Source: Vicia villosa (lineage: Eukaryota; Streptophyta; Magnoliopsida; Fabales; Fabaceae). From it: a stretch of 64,000 bases of DNA. The notes under the pieces were generated by a model, which was given only the letters and a program-made list of their open reading frames with translations, was not told the DNA's origin and searched no databases. A program made the translations under genes and the position numbers. This document shows positions 22,261 to 34,093 of this stretch, piece by piece; the first letter of the stretch is position 1, and each line of letters starts with the position of its first letter. The stretch lies in the NCBI RefSeq assembly GCF_029867415.1, contig NW_026705406.1, positions 645,729 through 709,728 of the forward strand, in the 5' to 3' direction.

Positions 22261-22330
22261 TAAGCTCACTTGGTCACATGCGCTTCCACTCTCTCTTGCC
22301 ACAAGGTCTGGGGTTCGATCCCCCCTCAGA
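22261..22330 (+). other. tRNA-like A-box/B-box module 1 in LTR H
   Basis: TAAGCTCACTTGG (A-box-like, 22261-22273) and GGTTCGATCCC (B box, 22312-22322) are about 40 bp apart. The B box sits inside GGTCTG..CAGACC arms, like a T arm, and a T run follows. The homologous module in C is at 58571-58650. It does not fold as a full cloverleaf by eye, so it is not called a tRNA. Confidence 0.5.
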
Positions 22331-22404
22331 CCTTTTGTTTTTATTTTTCATTTTAACACGCGTATTTCACATATAACCAAATGAAGTCCCTCTTTAGTCA
22401 CACT

Positions 22405-22472
22405 GAGCGTGTAGCTCAGTTGGCTTTGTTTTGTGTGGTAACCATGAAAGCGTGGGTTCAAGCCTTGGTGGA
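22405..22472 (+). other. tRNA-like A-box/B-box module 2 in LTR H
   Basis: TAGCTCAGTTGG (22412-22423) is an exact A box and GGTTCAAGCC (22455-22464) a near-consensus B box, with GTAACC between them in the position of an anticodon arm. The homologous module in C is at 58725-58790. It looks like a decayed tRNA or tRNA-derived insertion that has become part of the LTR. Confidence 0.55.
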
Positions 22473-23040
22473 GACAAATCCTTATTTTTTATCACCTTTC
22501 TCACTTATTTTCTTCACAACTTCAACCAATTAATTCACCCTTCAAATTAAATCATTTTTGCTTGATTTTTCACACACTTGTTATTTGATATACCTATTTT
22601 ATGGATAATCAAAAAAATTACAAATATATTATTTATTTGATGTATTTTTATTAGGTTAAAAAAGGTGTATTTTTAAGTATTTTAAAATACTTTTAATACA
22701 TGTTTTCCTTGAATTTTCAAAACCTAACCTCTCATAAATACTTTAGTGATAAAACCCTAATCATTTAGGTCTTAATTAGGTATAGATTTTGTCTTTACCC
22801 TAATTAAGTTGACTTTTGTCAATTTCCAAAACTGTTTCCTAACTTCAATTAAACAGGCGATCAAGGTTTTCAAACAACAAAACTTTGTATCATTTCAAAT
22901 CTTTCAATTGTTTTTCATAAACAGTAAATAAATCTTTGGGCCTCTAATAGAGTGTAAGTCCCAACACCTTTTTCTTTTCTTAGTTTTTTTTCAAAAACTG
23001 TATTTACAAAATCTTCTTTCTGTTTTCAAAACATTCTTCT

Positions 23041-23530
23041 GGTATTTGAAGGGCATTATTCCCGGTGAAACTCTTCAGATACCTATGTGACTTATGTCCA
23101 TCTTCACTTCTTCTGTTTTCAAAAACCTTTTAACTGTTTGTAATAAATATTCAACTGTTATCAATAAACAATCAATTACTGGTAAGGCTCTGTACATACA
23201 TCTTCAAAGACCTCCACTCCATCCAGGTTAGGCTTTATAGCTTTCAATTTACAGTCTTTATTTAAATTACTGTCAAATATAAAACTGTATATATATTGTT
23301 TAGAACTACGTCTGAGTGAAACCTTAGGACAGTTAAACTATATATATATATATTATAGGAATATGGCCTAGGATTGAGAATGTCTTCCCGGTGAAGGCTC
23401 TTTCCTAATTAGAGATCTTTATTTCAAACCCTCAAGATGAATTATTCCCGGTGAAACATCTTGAAAAAAACCTTAGAACCCAAAATAGGATACATCCACC
23501 CAAGAGGAATTATTCCCGGTGAAACCTCTT
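23041..23530 (+). repeat. TTCCCGGTGAA constant-loop hairpins in LTR H
   Basis: The core TTCCCGGTGAA lies within different complementary arms: GGTATTTGAAG/CTTCAGATACC (23041-23083), CAAGATG/CATCTTG (23433-23463) and AAGAGG/CCTCTT (23502-23530). A fourth, weaker copy is near 23380. Confidence 0.8.
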
Positions 23531-24790
23531 ACCCATTTGCTTAGAGCCAAAATAAGTTCAAAACCACATAGCTTTCTCTTGTGCTATAACAAGGACCCTC
23601 GATGACCCTCGATTAGCCTCCTCTTGGGCTTTGTACAAGGACCCACAGGCTTCTTAAAAGCATTCCCAGCTTACTCTTGAGCTTGTATACAAGGACCCAT
23701 CAGGTTTCTTATAAACATAGGAACATGTCTTTAGTCACCTTTCAGCCTACCCTGGTGAGTTTCTTCTATTCCTTAAACCAGACTTTTAAACAAGCCAAGA
23801 TTGCCTCAATCTCAGTATTGAGCACACCTTTTGGAATGAGAGACATGGATAGTCTCTGTCACCCTTATCTCCATTAATTTTTCCTTAGCAGAGTATAGGT
23901 TCCATATCTGTCTATCCTCAGTCAGTGTCAGCCTTAATCTTGGACTTTAATCTCAAATAGTAATCATTCTGCCAACAAAATCCCTGGAAAGGGTTATCCT
24001 CCAAAAATTGAACTCTCAAAAGATAAATTCTCCAGCGGTGTAAAACCCCTGGAAAGGGTCAGCCTCCATTCATTCTTTAAAAAGATAATCTCACCAGTCT
24101 CAGTCAGTAAAAGACATATTCTTCAATAAAGAGTCAGCCTCAATTATGGGCTTTGTACAGAACACAAAGGCTTCTTAGTTTAAGTCAATCCCCAGTAGAG
24201 TTATCTCCCAGAGTCAATAAAATAATAAATCAATCAAAAACCTCAAGCTTGGGCCTCATACAAGCCAGCTAAAATCAAATCTTTTATACAGTAGATAGAC
24301 ATAGCTTATCTCTATAGAGAGATCTTTCTCCTATCTCACCACAAACAAATAATCATTTCAAACAAACAATAATTTCAAACATTCTCCCATTTAGGACTCG
24401 TGAAAGGCATGCTCTGAGGCAAACACACCCAGACTTGTACAACTTTCCCTAATTTGGTCGAGAATCTTTCATTCAAGAGGCATGTTGGCTGTCATACTTG
24501 ATCAACCACGTAGGCTCACTCTCTTAATGAAACAATTTTAGCTTTTCTGTCACTTTAAAAATGTTTATGGTGGATTAGTAGAAATACCTCTTTATAAAGA
24601 TGATTTCATGTCTCTTTACAGTAACCAGATATTTAATTCAAGCTTCAACCTTGAGCTTCAAGCAAGGCACCAAAAATCATTAATCTCCCTAATTAGTTCT
24701 CCGAACTACAAAAAGCTCTGACTTCCATTAGGGATATGTAGGCATGAGGTTCACAAGGAATCTCAGTGAGCTAATAAAAAACCAGAAATA

Positions 24791-24806
24791 GTCTGTCTGT
24801 CTGTCT
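24791..24806. repeat. (GTCT)n microsatellite in LTR H
   Basis: Four GTCT units; the corresponding stretch of LTR C (61927-61950) is longer. Confidence 0.85.
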
Positions 24807-25199
24807 TTCTTTTAATTCAATTCAATTCCTTCTCCTAACACAAAGGAGAAACTTTCCCAATAATTAGCAACAAACACAAACACATAGACACAGAGAAGGT
24901 TCCCGTAGAGTACTACGGATATGTAGGGTGATTAAACTCTTCCCTATGTATAATCGACCTCCCGGACTCCAGAATTTCTAGTCTAGGTGAATCCCCACAC
25001 TTAGCAAACTCCTAGGGTTTATTTGAGATCTTTTTCCCCTCTCCTACTCGTAGGATAATTAAAAATTCGTGTGATATCGTAGGAAGAACTGAAACAAAAT
25101 TCATCCCGCCCCGGGCGCATTCTCCTTCCAAATTTCGCGTGAAGGGTCTAGCGTGCCGTCCTCCCAAGTGAAACGGGTAGGTAAAAAAACGACACCACA

Positions 25200-25570
25200 C
25201 TAGTCTACATCCAACCTGCATCATTAACATAAAAAGTTCCATGCAACATTCAAATTTCTATTCCTAACAGTCTTACTAACTTGTACAAACCATTCAATTA
25301 GCCCAAATTCAGCCTTCATTTTAAACAAACAGATTCTCTAATATTTCCTAACCCCTAACTGTAATTAACATTTCCAATTGAAACCACACACAAAATACTT
25401 TCATAAGTTCAAACCTAACAGCTTCTTGCTAACGCGATACACATTTGTCAATAGAATTTCACCAAATCTAACATTCTAAATTTCACTAACTAACCTATTC
25501 CCATGTTCATCTTAATCATAGCATGTATAATCAAAACCATAAACTCTTTCTAAGGTTGCTCTTCTTGTAA
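25200..25570. other. non-coding sequence between LTR H and gag fragment E
   Basis: AT-rich with no coding potential, repeat or LTR signature that I recognise. The minus ORF 25012-25242 crosses the LTR boundary and is chance. It may include the damaged start of element E or old host DNA. Confidence 0.5.
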
Positions 25571-25911
25571 ATAGGGGTCCTCAAACTTGGCTTTAGAGTT
25601 ATGGCGTGCACTGATACGCAAGAGGTGTTGTTCAAAACACATGTTGTCTGAGGAAACTGAGTATTGGTGGGAGAATACCCGTTTGAGGTTGGAATCTGCG
25701 AATGTTGAGATTACTTGGGCTAATTTCAATATTGAGTACTTTCCCACTAATGTTCGCAGCTGAAAAGCGATTGAATTTATGAAATTAAAGCAAGGTAATA
25801 TGACAGTGGCTGACTATGCATCTAAGTTTGAAGAGATGATCAGGTTTTGTCCTCACTATAATGGTGTGGATGTTGAGGTTTCCAAGTGTGTGAAGTTTCA
25901 GAGTGACTTAC
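25571..25911 (+). pseudogene. Tekay chromovirus gag, N-terminal fragment (element E)
   Basis: Translates to recognisable Tekay-type gag (MACTDTQEVLFKTHMLSEE, EYWWENTRLRLE, EIEFMKLKQGN-like, VADYASKFEEMIRF). A stop follows YFPTNVRS and the 5' part is missing. Cut at 25911 by solo LTR F; the frame resumes at 30142. Confidence 0.8.
25907..25911. repeat. target-site duplication CTTAC, left copy (LTR F)
   Basis: CTTAC before LTR F and again at 30142-30146 after it. Removing the LTR and one copy rejoins gag coding sequence. Confidence 0.92.
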
Positions 25912-26048
25912 TGTCGCACGCTCGCGAAAATACAACAGAGTCGCCACCAATATATTTATCCCAAAGAGGGAAAGGAATATCAGAAAACCTAAGGTGAATA
26001 AGAACGAGGTCTTTCGACCAGAGATAAGGTACGGGAGTCGGTTACGCA

Positions 26049-26091
26049 AGGGGAAGGTGCTAGCACCCCTCACGCCCATCGTACTCGATGG
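26049..26091 (-). other. double hairpin near 3' end of LTR F
   Basis: AGGGG/CCCCT enclosing the perfect palindrome GGTGCTAGCACC, then CCATCG-TACT-CGATGG (26076-26091). Counterpart of 263-308 in A and 53914-53957 in B. Confidence 0.7.
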
Positions 26092-26638
26092 TATCCACCT
26101 ATGTTTGTTGCTATCTAAAGGGTGTATAAATCTAAAGCTTAATTACTAAGGGAATGCATGCAAATGAAAGAAAAGAAACACGGGGAAAATAAGGTTTATA
26201 AATAGTTGTGCTCGCTTAGGCCCCGCGACCTAATGCCTACGTATCCTTTTCAGGAATCAGAGCGTCGTAGTTCGGCTCAATATTTTTTGTTTGTTTTTGT
26301 GTTTTTTAGTTGAACAGTTACATTCGCACTCCGCTGCTCGACCTCTGGAGTCTTAAGCTAGGAATGGAGCGAAAATAACGTGTCCGATTAGGAGAAAGAA
26401 TGCCCTGAAGGCAAGAGAAAGAATGCCTCGGAGGCAAGAGAGAGAAGAGAGAAAATTGGTTTGAGTTTTTTAGGTGTAATTCCATGATGGACGAAAACCC
26501 ACTACAAGGCTTCGCATCACTTCCTTACTTTGTTTAGGTCTGAGCCTTTATTAGATATTTTGAAATGTTTTTGGTTGGGTGTCTTTTAAGGGAAATTAAT
26601 TTGTGACTTGAATCATGCCTTAAAAGAGTTTTTTGAAT

Positions 26639-26865
26639 ATTTAGAGAATACACATCGAGGCCTACACCACAATCGTTTCTCTAAATAATGGTTAAGAAAT
26701 ACAAAGTTTTGGATATTTAGAGAATGCACATCGAGGCCTACGCCACAATCGTTTCTCTAAATAGCGGTTAAGAAATACACCGAGGCCTACGCCTCAGTCA
26801 TTTCTCTTCCGCTAAGTGGGAAAGAACATACATCGGGGCCTACGCCCCAATCATTTCTTTCACAC
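26639..26865 (-). repeat. four covarying hairpins in LTR F
   Basis: Four units share an inner GRGGC-CTAC-GCCNC hairpin. Outer arms differ: ATTTAGAGAA/TTCTCTAAAT in units 1 (26639-26686) and 2 (26715-26762), AGCGG..AGAAAT/ATTTCT..CCGCT in unit 3 (26763-26813) and GTGGGAAAGAA/TTCTTTCACAC in unit 4 (26816-26865, one mismatch). Inner stems change together: GAGGC/GCCTC in unit 3, GGGGC/GCCCC in unit 4. Confidence 0.85.
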
Positions 26866-28526
26866 TAAAAAAAGGCATTTAGCATGATTCGCGTCGTCCT
26901 TTATTAATGTTTTAAAGTTGAAAAGAAAAAGGGGAGAAAACTAGCCTAAAATGAATAACTAGCCTAAGTGTTTAAAAGGGGAGACTAACCTAAAAGCCAT
27001 GAAGATTATAGGTCCTAAATCTATGGGAAAATATAAGTAGAATTGCAAGTAAAAATCACAAGTAAACAATGGTACAAAATTAGTACACAAATTGACTAAA
27101 ATAATGACTTGAAAATATAGCACCAAACATGAAAATGAATGATTCAAAATATAGTGTGAAATTGAATTAAAAGATACTATTTATTTTTATGATTTTTATA
27201 TGACAAAAGCAAGAATTAAAATAAAAGCCTAAACTAATATTTTTTAGTGATTATTTTTTATATGACAAAACACGTACCGAAGAAAATTAGCCTTATTGCT
27301 TTTTATGACCTAAAAAGATATGGAAAAAGAAACTAAAAAACTTAAGTTTACTTTTCAATTTATGTGAATAAGGGAGTGTAAATGGTAAGAGCAGTGGTGT
27401 GAAAATTAATGGGCGCAGGGCCCAACAGAGTTGTTTTTGTTATTATTTCAGGAAAACGGGCCAAGAGGGGGTGTATGACCAAAATCGGCCCAAGCTTGTT
27501 ACTTGATGGATTCAGATTAGTCCAATTTGATTTCTTTGTTAGTCTAATCACGTTTAAGGCACTTAATTAGGTTTTAACTCAATTAATCAGTTAATTAACC
27601 TTAACCATAATTAATCCAAAAAATAAGATTAAATAAAAAAGAAATAAGAAGAGGATTTTTAGGGTTCATGCTATTGCGTCGTTCCCAATTCTCTTGGCCG
27701 GAGCGATTTCCGGTGGCCCCAAACCCGCCGTGAACCACCACCTAATCTCATCTCTCTCGCTCGTTTCTCACTGACTCACTCTCGTTCTCGCTCGTATCTT
27801 ATTGACTCACTCTCGTTCTCGCTCGTATCTCATCCTCCCCCATCTCTCGAAACGAAAACCCTAAATGATAACAACTAGCTTAAACGGCAATTTCGGTCCA
27901 ATTGGAAGCTACTACCATGGGGTTTCGATCAACAGAGCAAGCTTTATTACATGGTAGATGAAGAATACGCAAGAAGATGAAGAATCAAGAGATTGGGGCG
28001 TTTACCTGTGGAGCGTGAAGCTTGAAAGCAATGATGAAGCAGATAGAAATCCAGAGATTCTCAAGCAATTGGCGAAATAAACGCGACAAATACTTCAATT
28101 CAGGTAATCACTTGTTCTTCTCCTTCTTGCATACACTTCTTCTTCATCGCTTCTTTTTCTGTGTGATTTCTGCGTGTTGAATCTTTTGTTGTGTTCTTGC
28201 TGCGTGTTGTTATTGTTTGATGAAGATGACGATGCACCTGGAGCGTGTCAAAGATTGAAGCTTGGATGAATACGTGTTTTACGGATTCGTGATTGAGGTG
28301 CGGAGTTGGGTGAAGATGATGATTGAGCGAGATTGGTTGAAGGTTGTGAAGTGATGAAGGTGATGAATGGTTGTGGAGAATGGGGTAGCAGAGAGTATGA
28401 AAAGAGATTGAAGATTGAAGATGAAGTTCTGAAGATTCGTGATGGAGGGTGAAGGTGGGTGAAAAGTGATGAAGAAGTTGCAGAGTGGAATGAATCGAGA
28501 GACTCAAATGATGGAGCAAGCTCTGA

Positions 28527-28534
28527 TTTTATAG
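28527..28534 (-). promoter_or_regulatory. TATA box of LTR F
   Basis: Minus strand reads CTATAAAA, downstream (in transcription sense) of the CTGTTA-rich block. Confidence 0.55.
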
Positions 28535-28559
28535 AAGTTGAAGGTTAGTTCACATCTCT

Positions 28560-29030
28560 GATTTTCTGTTATTTTCTGTTATAGCTCTAGTAAAATCTGT
28601 TAGGGTTGTTAGAAACTGTTAGGTTGAAAACTGAATTCTGTTGAAACTGTTTGTTAGGAATTGGTGATAATTCTGTTATGGTTAGAACTGTTATGTTAGG
28701 TTAACTGTTAGTTAGAAGTAGAAAACAGTTATAACTATGCAGGGCTGGCTGATTGTGGTTTAGAAAGCTTGTTAGTAGTATGTTAAGAACTGTTAGTAAA
28801 AAAGGATTGTTATGTAAAAATCAGTTAGTGGTTAGTTATGAATTGGTTAGGAGGTTAAGAGGTAGTTATTGGTTAGTTAGAAAACTGTTATAATTTGGTT
28901 AGGAAGTTTGTTAGTTTGTTAGGGAGCTCTGTTTGGTGGTTATAAGATGGTTAGAGAAACTGTTAGTGAAAAACTGATTAGTTAGTTAGAAAATGGTTAT
29001 GGAAAATGGTTCTGTTACATTCTGTTATTA
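28560..29030 (-). promoter_or_regulatory. CTGTTA/GTTAG-rich block upstream of TATA in LTR F
   Basis: About a dozen CTGTTA words and many more GTTAG words in 470 bp, directly upstream of the TATA box in transcription sense. CNGTTR is the known core of many plant MYB sites; low-complexity drift is the alternative. Confidence 0.45.
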
Positions 29031-29405
29031 ACTATAGGTTAGTTTTGTGTATGGTATACTGAATTTGATGTCTTGAATGAGGTATGGGAGTTTGGTTCAT
29101 TGGAAATAACTTCATTTTGTTTTAATCTTGCTGATATGGGTGGATCCTTTGCAGGTTACTGTTTCAGGTCAAGGGCTTTGGTGCATCAATTTTGGATAGC
29201 TCCATTGTGAGTCGGGAACGAACCAAATTAGTCTTAAATTATGTTGTGCAGGTTATTGGTGCAACCCTTTTTTGCATGGGGCTTGTGTGCAAGTTTAAAA
29301 GTTGAAGATACAAGATGGAAGATGGTTTAAAGTTTGCAAGCTTGAATAATTAATGAAAATAGAAGTCTGAATAAGCCAAAGGGTGGAAGTGAAATTCTGG
29401 TCAAT

Positions 29406-29439
29406 GGTCAACAGTTTGACTAAAAGTCAACTGTTGACC
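29406..29439 (-). promoter_or_regulatory. W-box inverted repeat in U3 of LTR F
   Basis: GGTCAACAGTTTGACT and AGTCAACTGTTGACC form a near-perfect inverted repeat (one extra base) containing four TTGAC cores, the WRKY-binding W box. Confidence 0.6.
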
Positions 29440-30141
29440 TTAGTCAACTTTTGTTTTTTTTTTGTAATTTGAGAGGAACTTCTGAATCTTGATGTAATTT
29501 TGACTCTTAGAGGGATCTTTTCTTCTTTTCTTTTTTTTTTGAATAAAAAATGAGATTATGCATATCACCTTGAATGCATTTTGGATGACTTCGATTATGT
29601 CTTAGCAATGTGGACTTGAATTTCAAGGAGCTAATCATAAATGAATCCCGCCGTTTGATAGAATTTTCTTGAAAATACAAATGATGTTCGCACAAATCTT
29701 GATGAGGACCTTTGAATCAATTGTATACTTTTCATAATTCCATAATAATTAGATCACTCCTGATTGAATCTTAAATTCATAATAATTGGTTCTTGAAGCA
29801 ACTTTAATATGCATAAGACCTTAACTTGATGTATCAGAAGATAGATAAACTCATCATCCTATTACGCAAACCATGAGTCATTTCCTGTATCTCAATCAAC
29901 TTTAGGAACCCCTTTGAATCGATGAAATATAGAATAGGGAACATATAGCCAGAGAATATCACAACACATCTTGTTCAAATGATGACCATAAATACGTGAA
30001 TATTTACAAAGAGCCCCAAATGAATCCTTACATCTATGATCCTTGCTCTCATTTCCCAGTTATGATGATAATGCAGATGAAATGGGACAACATAAGCCAA
30101 TTTAAAAATGGAATTAGATGGGCAAATTTTGGGGTGCAACA

Positions 30142-30146
30142 CTTAC
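30142..30146. repeat. target-site duplication CTTAC, right copy (LTR F)
   Basis: Exact partner of 25907-25911. Confidence 0.92.
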
Positions 30147-30600
30147 ATCTTGAGATCAAATAGTTCATTGGGTATCGTGAGATTCTTCGTTTCTCTGTGC
30201 TAGTTAAAAAGTGTCAAATCTATGATGAAGATACTAGGTACAAATCTACTCACTACAAGAATGCTAGTGAGAAGAAGAGTGAGAGTCAAAATCGTGGTAA
30301 GCCGTATATAACTCCAACTGATAAGGGAAAAAAAAGTCCCAACAAAAGGGTGCAAGTGGGAAAGGAATAAGTAGGGGGAGGCGTATCTACTTTTATGAGA
30401 TGTTTCAAATGCGAAGGTTTAGGTCACCATGTTGTTGAGTGCAAGAGCACAATCCTTACATGTTTCAAGTGTAAGAAGTAAGGACATCATGCTGCTGAGT
30501 GTTAGAGTGCAGTGCTGACTTGTTTCAACTGTGGTGAACCAAGTGATATCAGTACCAAGTGTCAAAAGCTTAAGAAGGCTCTAGATGTTGCATAAGCTAG
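30147..30600 (+). pseudogene. Tekay chromovirus gag, C-terminal part with zinc knuckles (element E)
   Basis: Continues gag after LTR F. Three CCHC-type knuckles are visible: CFKCEGLGHHVVEC (30401-30442), a second with an internal stop (30462-30503) and a third that has lost its histidine (CFNCGEPSDISTKC, 30520-30561). Several stops elsewhere. Confidence 0.8.
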
Positions 30601-30639
30601 TGACAAGGTGTTTGCTCTAAGTGGTGTTGAGGTCTCGAA

Positions 30640-32902
30640 ATCAGATAATTTAATATGAGGTATGTGTTTCATTAATTTTGTTTCTTTGATTGCTATCATT
30701 GATACATGTTTCATTAATGGTGTTTCTCGATATCAGATAAGTTATCCAAGTGTGAATTATGGTTGAAGGAAGTGATTTTCATTGTTCATGTGATCTCTTG
30801 TGGAAGGATAATCGTTGATCCGTATAAGGTATGCATCGTGTTATAGTGGGAGATTCCTAAGTTAGTTACAAAGATTATAAGTTTTTTGGGTTTAGATGGT
30901 TACTATAGAAGATTTATTTAAGGCTTTTAGAAGGTGGCTTTGCCTTTGATTCAATTGACTAGATATGGTCAAGCTTATGTGTGGAATGTTCAGTTTGACG
31001 AAATTTTTCAAGATTTAAAGAATATATTGATGTTGGCGCCAGTTTTGATCTTACCAAATACGAGTGAATCTTTTGTTGTGTATTGTAATGCGTTTAAGAT
31101 GAGCTTAGGTTGTGTGCTTATGTAGAAAGATTGAGTTATGGCTTATGCTTTGAAATAAATCAAGACTCATGACAGGAATTATCCTACCAATGATTTAGAG
31201 TTGGCAGCTGTAGTATTTGCGTTGAAATTGTGGAGCCATTATCTGTATGGTTTGAGGCGTTCAGAGATCATAAGAGTATGAAGTATTTGTTTGATTAGAA
31301 AGAATTGAATATGAGGAAAAGGAGGTTGCTGGAACTTCTGAAGGACTACGATTTTAAGTTAAGTTAACATTATGGTAAAACTAATGTGGTTGAAGATGTG
31401 TTGAGTAGGAAGTCCTTGCATATATCGACATTGATGGCTAGAGAGTTGGATTTCATTGAGCAGTTCCGAGATCTTATCTTGGTGTGTGATGTAACGCCAA
31501 AAAGTTTGCATTTGGGTATGCTAAAGTTGACGAGCAGTGTGCTGGAAGAAATAAAAAAGGGTAGAAGTTAGATCTGTGATTAATTAATTGTTTGGTATTA
31601 ATTAATCAAGTAGACTTCATAGTTGATGAGAATGGGATTATGAAGTCTTGGGATAGAGTTTGTGAGCCTGATGTACCAGAACTTAGAAAGAAGATTATGG
31701 AAGAGAGTCACAGGAGCAGTTTGAGTATTCATCTTGAAGTCACTAAGAAGTATCAAGATATTAAGAAAATGTTTTGGTGGCCAGGTTTGAAGAAGGATGT
31801 TGCAGAGTTTGTTTATGCTTGTTTGACTTTCCAGAAGTTGAAGACTAAGCATCAGAAGTCGTCTGGATTGATGCAATCGTTGAGTATTCATGAATGGAAT
31901 TGGGATAATATCTTTATGAATTTTGTGACAGGTTTTCCGAATACCGCTCAAGGAAGTGATTCAATTTGGGTTGTTGTGGATAGATTGACAAAGTCGGCTC
32001 ATTTTATTCTGATAAAAATCAATTATCCATTGCATAAGTTAGCATAGATCTACATCAGTATGATAGAGAAGTTGCATAGGATTCCGTCTAATATTGTTTC
32101 AAATAGAGAATTAAAGTTCATGTCAAGGTTTTGGGAGAGCTTGCAGGAACTCTTGGGAACCAAGTTGAGGTTGAGTTCTGCCTACTATCTATAGACAGAC
32201 GTTCACATAGAGAGGACTATTCAGTCTTTGGAAGATCTATTGAGAGCTTGTGTTTTAGAGCAAGGAGGTGCTTAGGACAGTTACTTATCGTTGATTGAGT
32301 TTACTTATAACAACAGTTACCATTATAATATTGGAATGTCACTGTTTGAAGCTTTGTATGATAGAAGGTGTAGGACACCTTTGCGTTGGTATGAATCCAA
32401 TGAAAGTGTTGTGCTTGAACCAGATATTGTTCAACAGACTATTGAGAAGGTTAAGATGATTTAAGAAAAGACGAAGGCATCACAAATCAGACAGAAGAGG
32501 AATCATGATAAGTGGAGGAAGACTCTTGAGTTTCAAGAAGGCAACCATGTGTTTTTAAGAGTTACTCCAATGACATGTGTTGGTCATGCATTGAAGTCTC
32601 AAAAGCTTACTCATCGTTTCATTTGTCCTTATCAGATTCTCTAAAGAATCGGAGTTGTTTCCTATCGAGTTTCCTTACCACTGTCTATTTCTAACCTTCA
32701 TAGTGTCGTTCATGTGTCTCAGCTTCAGAAGTATATTCTTGATCCTTCTCATATGATTCCCTTGGATGATACGCAAGTAAGAGATAACTTGACTGTTGAG
32801 ATATCACTCTTGCGGATTAAGGATCGAGAAGTAAAACACTTGAGAGGTAAAAAGATTGCTCTGGTGAAGGTAGTGCGGGGAGGGGTTTCTAAAGAAGCGT
32901 GA
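30640..32902 (+). pseudogene. Tekay chromovirus pol remnant (element E)
   Basis: Decayed protease, RT tail, RNase H, integrase and C-terminal chromodomain region. The protease is reduced to an IIDT-like stub near 30690. A large deletion then removes the RT palm: the sequence resumes near 30780 in the RT thumb (SFLGLDGYYRRF). RNase H (SFVVYCNAFKMSLGCVLM) has lost its first Asp. Integrase keeps the zinc region and SIWVVVDRLTKSAHF, but the first two catalytic Asp positions read Asn (MNFVTGFP; SNRELKF). The end (VSQLQKYILDPSHMI, QVRDNLTVE) is the segment that leads into the Tekay chromodomain. More than ten stops, so inactive. Confidence 0.88.
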
Positions 32903-32983
32903 CGTGGGAGCTAGAGAGCTAGATGAAGGGGGTTGTATCCAGAGTAGTTTCGTTCAGATAATTTTCGAGGGCGAAAATTCTTT

Positions 32984-32998
32984 AAGTGGGGGGAGAGT
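32984..32998 (+). other. polypurine tract of element E
   Basis: AAGTGGGGGGAGAGT directly before an LTR starting TGTAACACCCC. Confidence 0.75.
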
Positions 32999-33747
32999 TG
33001 TAACACCCCAATTTTAATTTTAATATTATTATTATTTTAATATTTTAAATAATTATTTGAATTTTGATGTGCTTTTATTTAATTATATGAGTATTATAAT
33101 TATTGGGTGGTTAATTTTTATTAAGAATTAGATTACTATTAAAATTAATTAAGAATAATAGAGAAAATAGAGAGTTTGTGATTTTGGGGAGAAAACTAGA
33201 AATTAATTAAAATTAGAATAACAAGATGGAGTAAAGGAGAGTTAGGGGAAAGTGTGGAATTATTTAAAATAAAAATTAGGTTTATTTTAAATGGAATAGT
33301 GAGTGGAGTTTTTTGTTAGTACGTGAAGTTTTGTGAGATGAAGCTAAGTAGAGAAAGAGGCAAAACCCTGGGAGAACAAAGGTTAGAGAAGAACTTCATA
33401 GCCAAAACATGAGATCTTGCTGCAATTTGAAGTAAGGGAGAACTATTCATCTATGGGTGTTTATGGCATAAAGGATGGAGTGGGATCCTTACCCTATTCC
33501 TTGTTTCTTTTTCTTTCCTCCACTAATGAGGCTTTAGTTCTTGAGATGGTTATGTAAACCTCTCCAGATCATTGTGTTGTGATGTTGTTATTATGCTGTG
33601 TTATTTACTGAAATTCATGCGAAATTGTATGCGCAATTCTGAGTTGATGTGTTCATGTTGATATGTTGTGATATGAAGAACATGGTGAAGGCTATATGAT
33701 TAATTGGTGGAATAAATGATTATTTTATGGATATTTGAGGTGATAAT
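32999..33747 (+). repeat. 3' LTR of element E, first part
   Basis: Starts TGTAACACCCCAATTTTAA after the polypurine tract and is interrupted at 33747 by element D (TSD ATAAT). It contains AT-rich sequence and a short 5' UTR-like stretch (GGCAAAACCCTGGGAG). It resumes at 47770. Confidence 0.75.
33743..33747. repeat. target-site duplication ATAAT, left copy (element D)
   Basis: ATAAT before the left LTR and at 47765-47769 after the right LTR of D. Confidence 0.92.
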
Positions 33748-34093
33748 TGATCGCGACTTTACGTGTCTATAAATCTGATAACTGCAAGTGCACAGTCGTG
33801 TCGTGTAGTTTTAAAAGATATCGAATCCACAGGGACTATGAATCGATCTACCGTTATCTAAGGTTACTATGTAAAGCTAGGGCTACTAATATTTCGATTG
33901 TTCTTAAGGGAAAGTGAGTGAAAAATTAAGAATATAATAAAAGACAGATATCAGTATGTATTTCGTTTAACTTAAGGTGATCCGAAGGTCCATTGGCTTT
34001 TGCATAATTTAATTAAAAATCTTTACTAATTCAATTGATTAAAAATCCTCGTCTCAAACTTTCGCTCTGTTGATTTAGATTACTGTCCTAATT

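Larger units (their letters stand above)
20729..25199 (+). repeat. 5'-truncated LTR of Ogre-type family C (element H)
   Basis: Collinear with 56540-62345, the distal four fifths of the LTR of element C, including the TATA box, tRNA-like modules, TTCCCGGTGAA hairpins, the CCCCTGGAAAGGG motif, the GAACTAC block and the terminal GACACCACA. The missing first 470 bp probably lie left of the window, beyond G, which seems to have inserted here. No primer site follows 25199, so this is a 3' LTR or a solo LTR. It is clearly diverged from C. Confidence 0.8.
25912..30141 (-). mobile_element. Ogre-type solo LTR F inside element E gag
   Basis: A 4,230-bp LTR with TG..CA ends and a perfect CTTAC duplication but no internal region, the result of LTR-LTR recombination. 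On the minus strand it starts TGTTGCACCCCAAAATTTGCCC, like the LTR of B, and ends with the same primer-site look-alike and double hairpin as B. Features: covarying hairpins (26639-26865), TATA box (28527-28534), CTGTTA cluster (28560-29030) and W-box inverted repeat (29406-29439). No gene inside; the 139-residue minus ORF at 28100-28519 is low-complexity leader sequence rich in His, Ser and Leu. Confidence 0.93.

Noticed and set aside
28100..28519. 139-aa His/Ser/Leu-rich minus ORF
   Set aside because: Inside solo LTR F, low complexity, directly downstream of the TATA box; no homology or domain recognised.
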